A stretch of DNA of 64,000 bases from the NCBI GenBank assembly GCA_963971305.1, contig CAXARO010001748.1, positions 30,807 through 94,806 of the forward strand, read 5' to 3'. The stretch comes from Arcuatula senhousia (taxonomy: Eukaryota > Mollusca > Bivalvia > Mytilida > Mytilidae). Under the pieces are notes generated by a model. The model was not told where the DNA came from. It saw only the letters and a program-made list of their open reading frames with translations, and made no database searches. The position numbers were made by a program, and so were the translations under genes. This document shows, in pieces, positions 61,580 through 64,000 of the stretch (the first letter of the stretch is position 1; every line of letters begins with the position of its first letter).

Positions 61580-63690
61580 GACACATCTAGTGGTGAAATA
61601 TCATTGACCCCCATCATGTAGTATCTGAGCTATGGACCTTAACCAAGAACTGAACCAAAGTCGTTCATGGATAAAAAATAGGTCGCAGTGACCTAATTTC
61701 TAGTGGACAGTGTTACACTATCCAAGACACATCTAGTGGTGAAATATCATTGACCCCTATCATGTAGTATCTGAGCTATGGACCTTAACCAAGAACTGAA
61801 CCAAAGTCGTTCATGCATAAAATATAGGTCGCAGTGACCTAATTTCTAGTGAGCGGTGTCACACTATCCAAGACACATCTAGTGGTGAAATACCATCCCT
61901 TACAAAACACTACTGTCTGCTGTAAGCCTGCCGCAAGTCTGCAGTAAGCTTGCAGCAAACTTTTTAGTTCGCAGAAAGAAAAAATAATAGTTCGCAGATG
62001 TTTGCGGCTACCGGCAAACTTTCTGCGAAGTTGCCGTAAGTCTGCAGCAAATAATACAAAGTTTGCAGATATGCAGGAAAAGTTAACTGTTTGCAGCAAG
62101 TTTGCAGCAATTGATAATTTTAACCCTGGTACACTTGATGATGTCATCTACGACATCATCAGTTTTGGAGGCAAAGATTCTTCTAATGGGAGTTCACATG
62201 TTATTAGCTCAAATCAGTATTTTAAAAGGATTTAATGGTGTACATTTTAAAAGATGAAGATAAAGTATACAAGTAAAATAATATTATTCTTGCATTATAT
62301 GACATGTAAATAAGCTAAGTTTGACTCCTTGCCAACTTTTACTCCAAGGTTGCATACATGTATATGGATGAATTATTATCTTTTTAAGGTAGAGATATGC
62401 AAACAAATGAAAAATGAATGGCACTTTTTATTTATCAGTTAAAAGAGTTCAAATTTTAGAAATCATTAGCACTCATTTTTAAAAGGTCCTCTTATTTTTA
62501 AGTACATGTATCAATTTTTTCCACTTTTCTACAAAAGTATTATATAGTTTTCATCTGCTGTTTTTTTTTTATTTTAATCTTGATAAATTTTCAAATCAGT
62601 AATGTTTTAATGGTTCACATCTTGAATAATTTTTATTTAATAGATTTTTTCATGCATGAAAAAATGTCCTATGCATGCAAACTAAAGACCATATATGTAT
62701 AATCAAATTTTGTTATATCACTTAATATAAATTGTTCATTCATGCAGATTTACTGCAAGACCTGATAAAAATGTCCATATAAGGTTATGAAGAGTTTGCA
62801 GCAGACCTGCTGCAAACCTTATTTGCATGGTAAAAAGTCGCAGCAGACTTACGGCAAAGTTCGCAGGAAACTTGCTGCAGGTTTGCAGCTAGCTGCGATG
62901 TTCGCGAGAGTTTGCAGGTATATGCCCATATAAGGTCAAAGAATATATCTGCTGCAGACTTGCCGCAAACCTAATTTGCATGGTAAAAAGTCGCTGCAAG
63001 TCTGCAGCAGACAGTTTACTGCTAATTTGCAGCAACTTTGCTGCAGATCAGCGGCAACAGGTTGCGGAAGACCTCTTTTTTTGGTAAGGGATTGACCATC
63101 AACATGTAGTATCTGAGATATGGACCTTAACCAAGAACTTAACCAAGTTCATTCATGCGTAAAATATAGGTCACAGTGACCTAATTTCTAGTGGGTGGTG
63201 TCACTTTACCTAAGACTCATCTAGTAGTGAAATATCATTGACCCCCAACATCTAGTATCCAAGTTATGGACCTTAACCAAGAACTTAACCGAAGTCATTC
63301 ATGCGTAAAATATAGGTCACAGTGACCTAATTTCTAGTGGGTGGTGTCACCTTACCTAAGACACATCTAGTAGTGAAATATCATTGACCCCCAACATCTA
63401 GTATCCAAGTTATGGACCTTAACCAAGAACTTAACCGAAGTCGTTCATGCATAAAATATAGGTCACAGTGACCTAATTTCTAGTGGGTGGTGTAGCCCTA
63501 CCCAAGACCCATCTGGTGGTGAAATATCGTTGACCCCCAACATCTAGTATCCGAGTAATGGACCTTAACCAAGAACTTAACCAGAGTGTTACGGACGGAC
63601 GTACGTACGGACGTACGGACGTACGGACGGACGGACGGACAAGGGTAAAACTATATGTCCGATCCACATACGTGGTCGGGCCATAAAAAT
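61580..63690 (+). repeat. 146-bp tandem array (family I), seven units, split by a nested element
   Basis: GACACATCTAGT starts at 61580, 61726 and 61872; after the nested element the register continues at 63214, 63360 and 63506. Every step is 146 bp. Units hold TATGGACCTTAACCAAGAAC and TAGGTC(G/A)CAGTGACCTAATT. A GGACGGACGTACGTACGG microsatellite (63592-63640) precedes a hairpin 63654-63684 (TATGTCCGATCCAC / GTGGTCGGGCCATA). Confidence 0.93.
61897..63090. mobile_element. nested element with CCCTTAC ends and dense TGCAG repeats
   Basis: Ends CCCTTACAAAA and TTTTTGGTAAGGG, flanked by AT on both sides, inside the array (GAAATACCAT / ATTGACC). Both subterminal regions (61910-62110 and 62745-63065) are packed with TCTGCAGCAA, TTTGCAGCAG, CTGCTGCAAAC-type words in both orientations. 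The middle is AT-rich. The frames found at 61839-62235 only reflect these repeats. Superfamily not assigned; a 2-bp AT duplication is all that is seen. Confidence 0.72.
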
Positions 63691-64000
63691 AAAAACATCG
63701 ATTCTAAATCCGACAGAACACTTCAAACGACAAATGATTTAGTGCTACATTGTATATCATCACACAAAACAGACATATTTTATCGCTGTAATGCTTAAAA
63801 ATGAAACCATAGTCAAAAGGTTATAAATTAAAGTTTTACAGTTATAATCAAATTATCAATATTTTACCAAAAACACAAAAAGTAAAGATTTAACTAAAAC
63901 TTCAAACTCGTATCCTTTTTTTAATATATTTTTAAGCCAAATTACCATGTCTAAAGGATTGTTTTTAAATTTCCAAGCCTTATAAACATTTCCATACCAT

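Noticed and set aside
61839..62235. Frames rich in Leu/Gln/Ala within the nested element
   Set aside because: Produced by TGCAGCA-type repeats in both orientations.

Overview
This window is eukaryotic nuclear DNA. It is AT-rich, with one spliced gene, long introns, four non-LTR retrotransposons or remnants, a Helitron-class element and many small DNA transposons. The kind of repeat points to a bivalve mollusc, perhaps a mussel: roughly 146-161 bp tandem repeats carrying the word GGGCCATAACTCC and ending in GACGACGG-type microsatellites plus a hairpin. The species is an inference; nothing read here fixes it. I see no prokaryotic signature, rRNA, intact tRNA or CRISPR.

Host gene. Positions 1033-25497, minus strand, hold a METTL25-like putative SAM-dependent methyltransferase. 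Eight coding exons with GT/AG borders join in consistent phase to about 539 codons, from an ATG at 25485 to a TAG at 1033-1035. The track of single ORFs hides this gene because most exons are short. Its introns are crowded with nested elements: a TTAA-flanked MITE, three or more satellite-like arrays, a pogo/Tigger-like MITE, a family with 7-bp target duplications, Harbinger-like MITEs, a hAT-like MITE, and a 5'-truncated LINE at 15242-18442. A second LINE (25751-28667) lies just upstream of the first coding exon, probably in a 5'UTR intron.

Middle region (28.7-41.7 kb). No convincing host gene. It contains foldback repeats, a retroelement RT fragment, a GC-rich SINE-like insertion with an 11-bp target duplication, a 92-bp perfect palindrome with a 9-bp duplication, a Mutator-like element with a 9-bp duplication beside it, a Harbinger-like MITE and a LINE tail.

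Right half. A nearly full-length two-ORF LINE occupies about 41.8-46.86 kb. Its ORF1 is interrupted by a 305-bp G-rich element, and ORF2 lies in frame behind a single TAG. A Helentron-type Helitron occupies about 52.8-60.24 kb on the minus strand, encoding zinc fingers, an OTU protease, a HUH replicase, a PIF1-like helicase and an apurinic-type endonuclease. It is split in two frames by a homopolymer slip. The window ends in a 146-bp tandem array hosting a nested element full of TGCAG words.

Most notable: two tiny hairpin elements (71 and 92 bp), each flanked by a 9-bp direct repeat and both with CATC...GATG ends; and a recurring array architecture (near-nucleosome-length repeats, then microsatellite, then terminal hairpin) seen in at least eight unrelated sequence families beside a coding Helentron.
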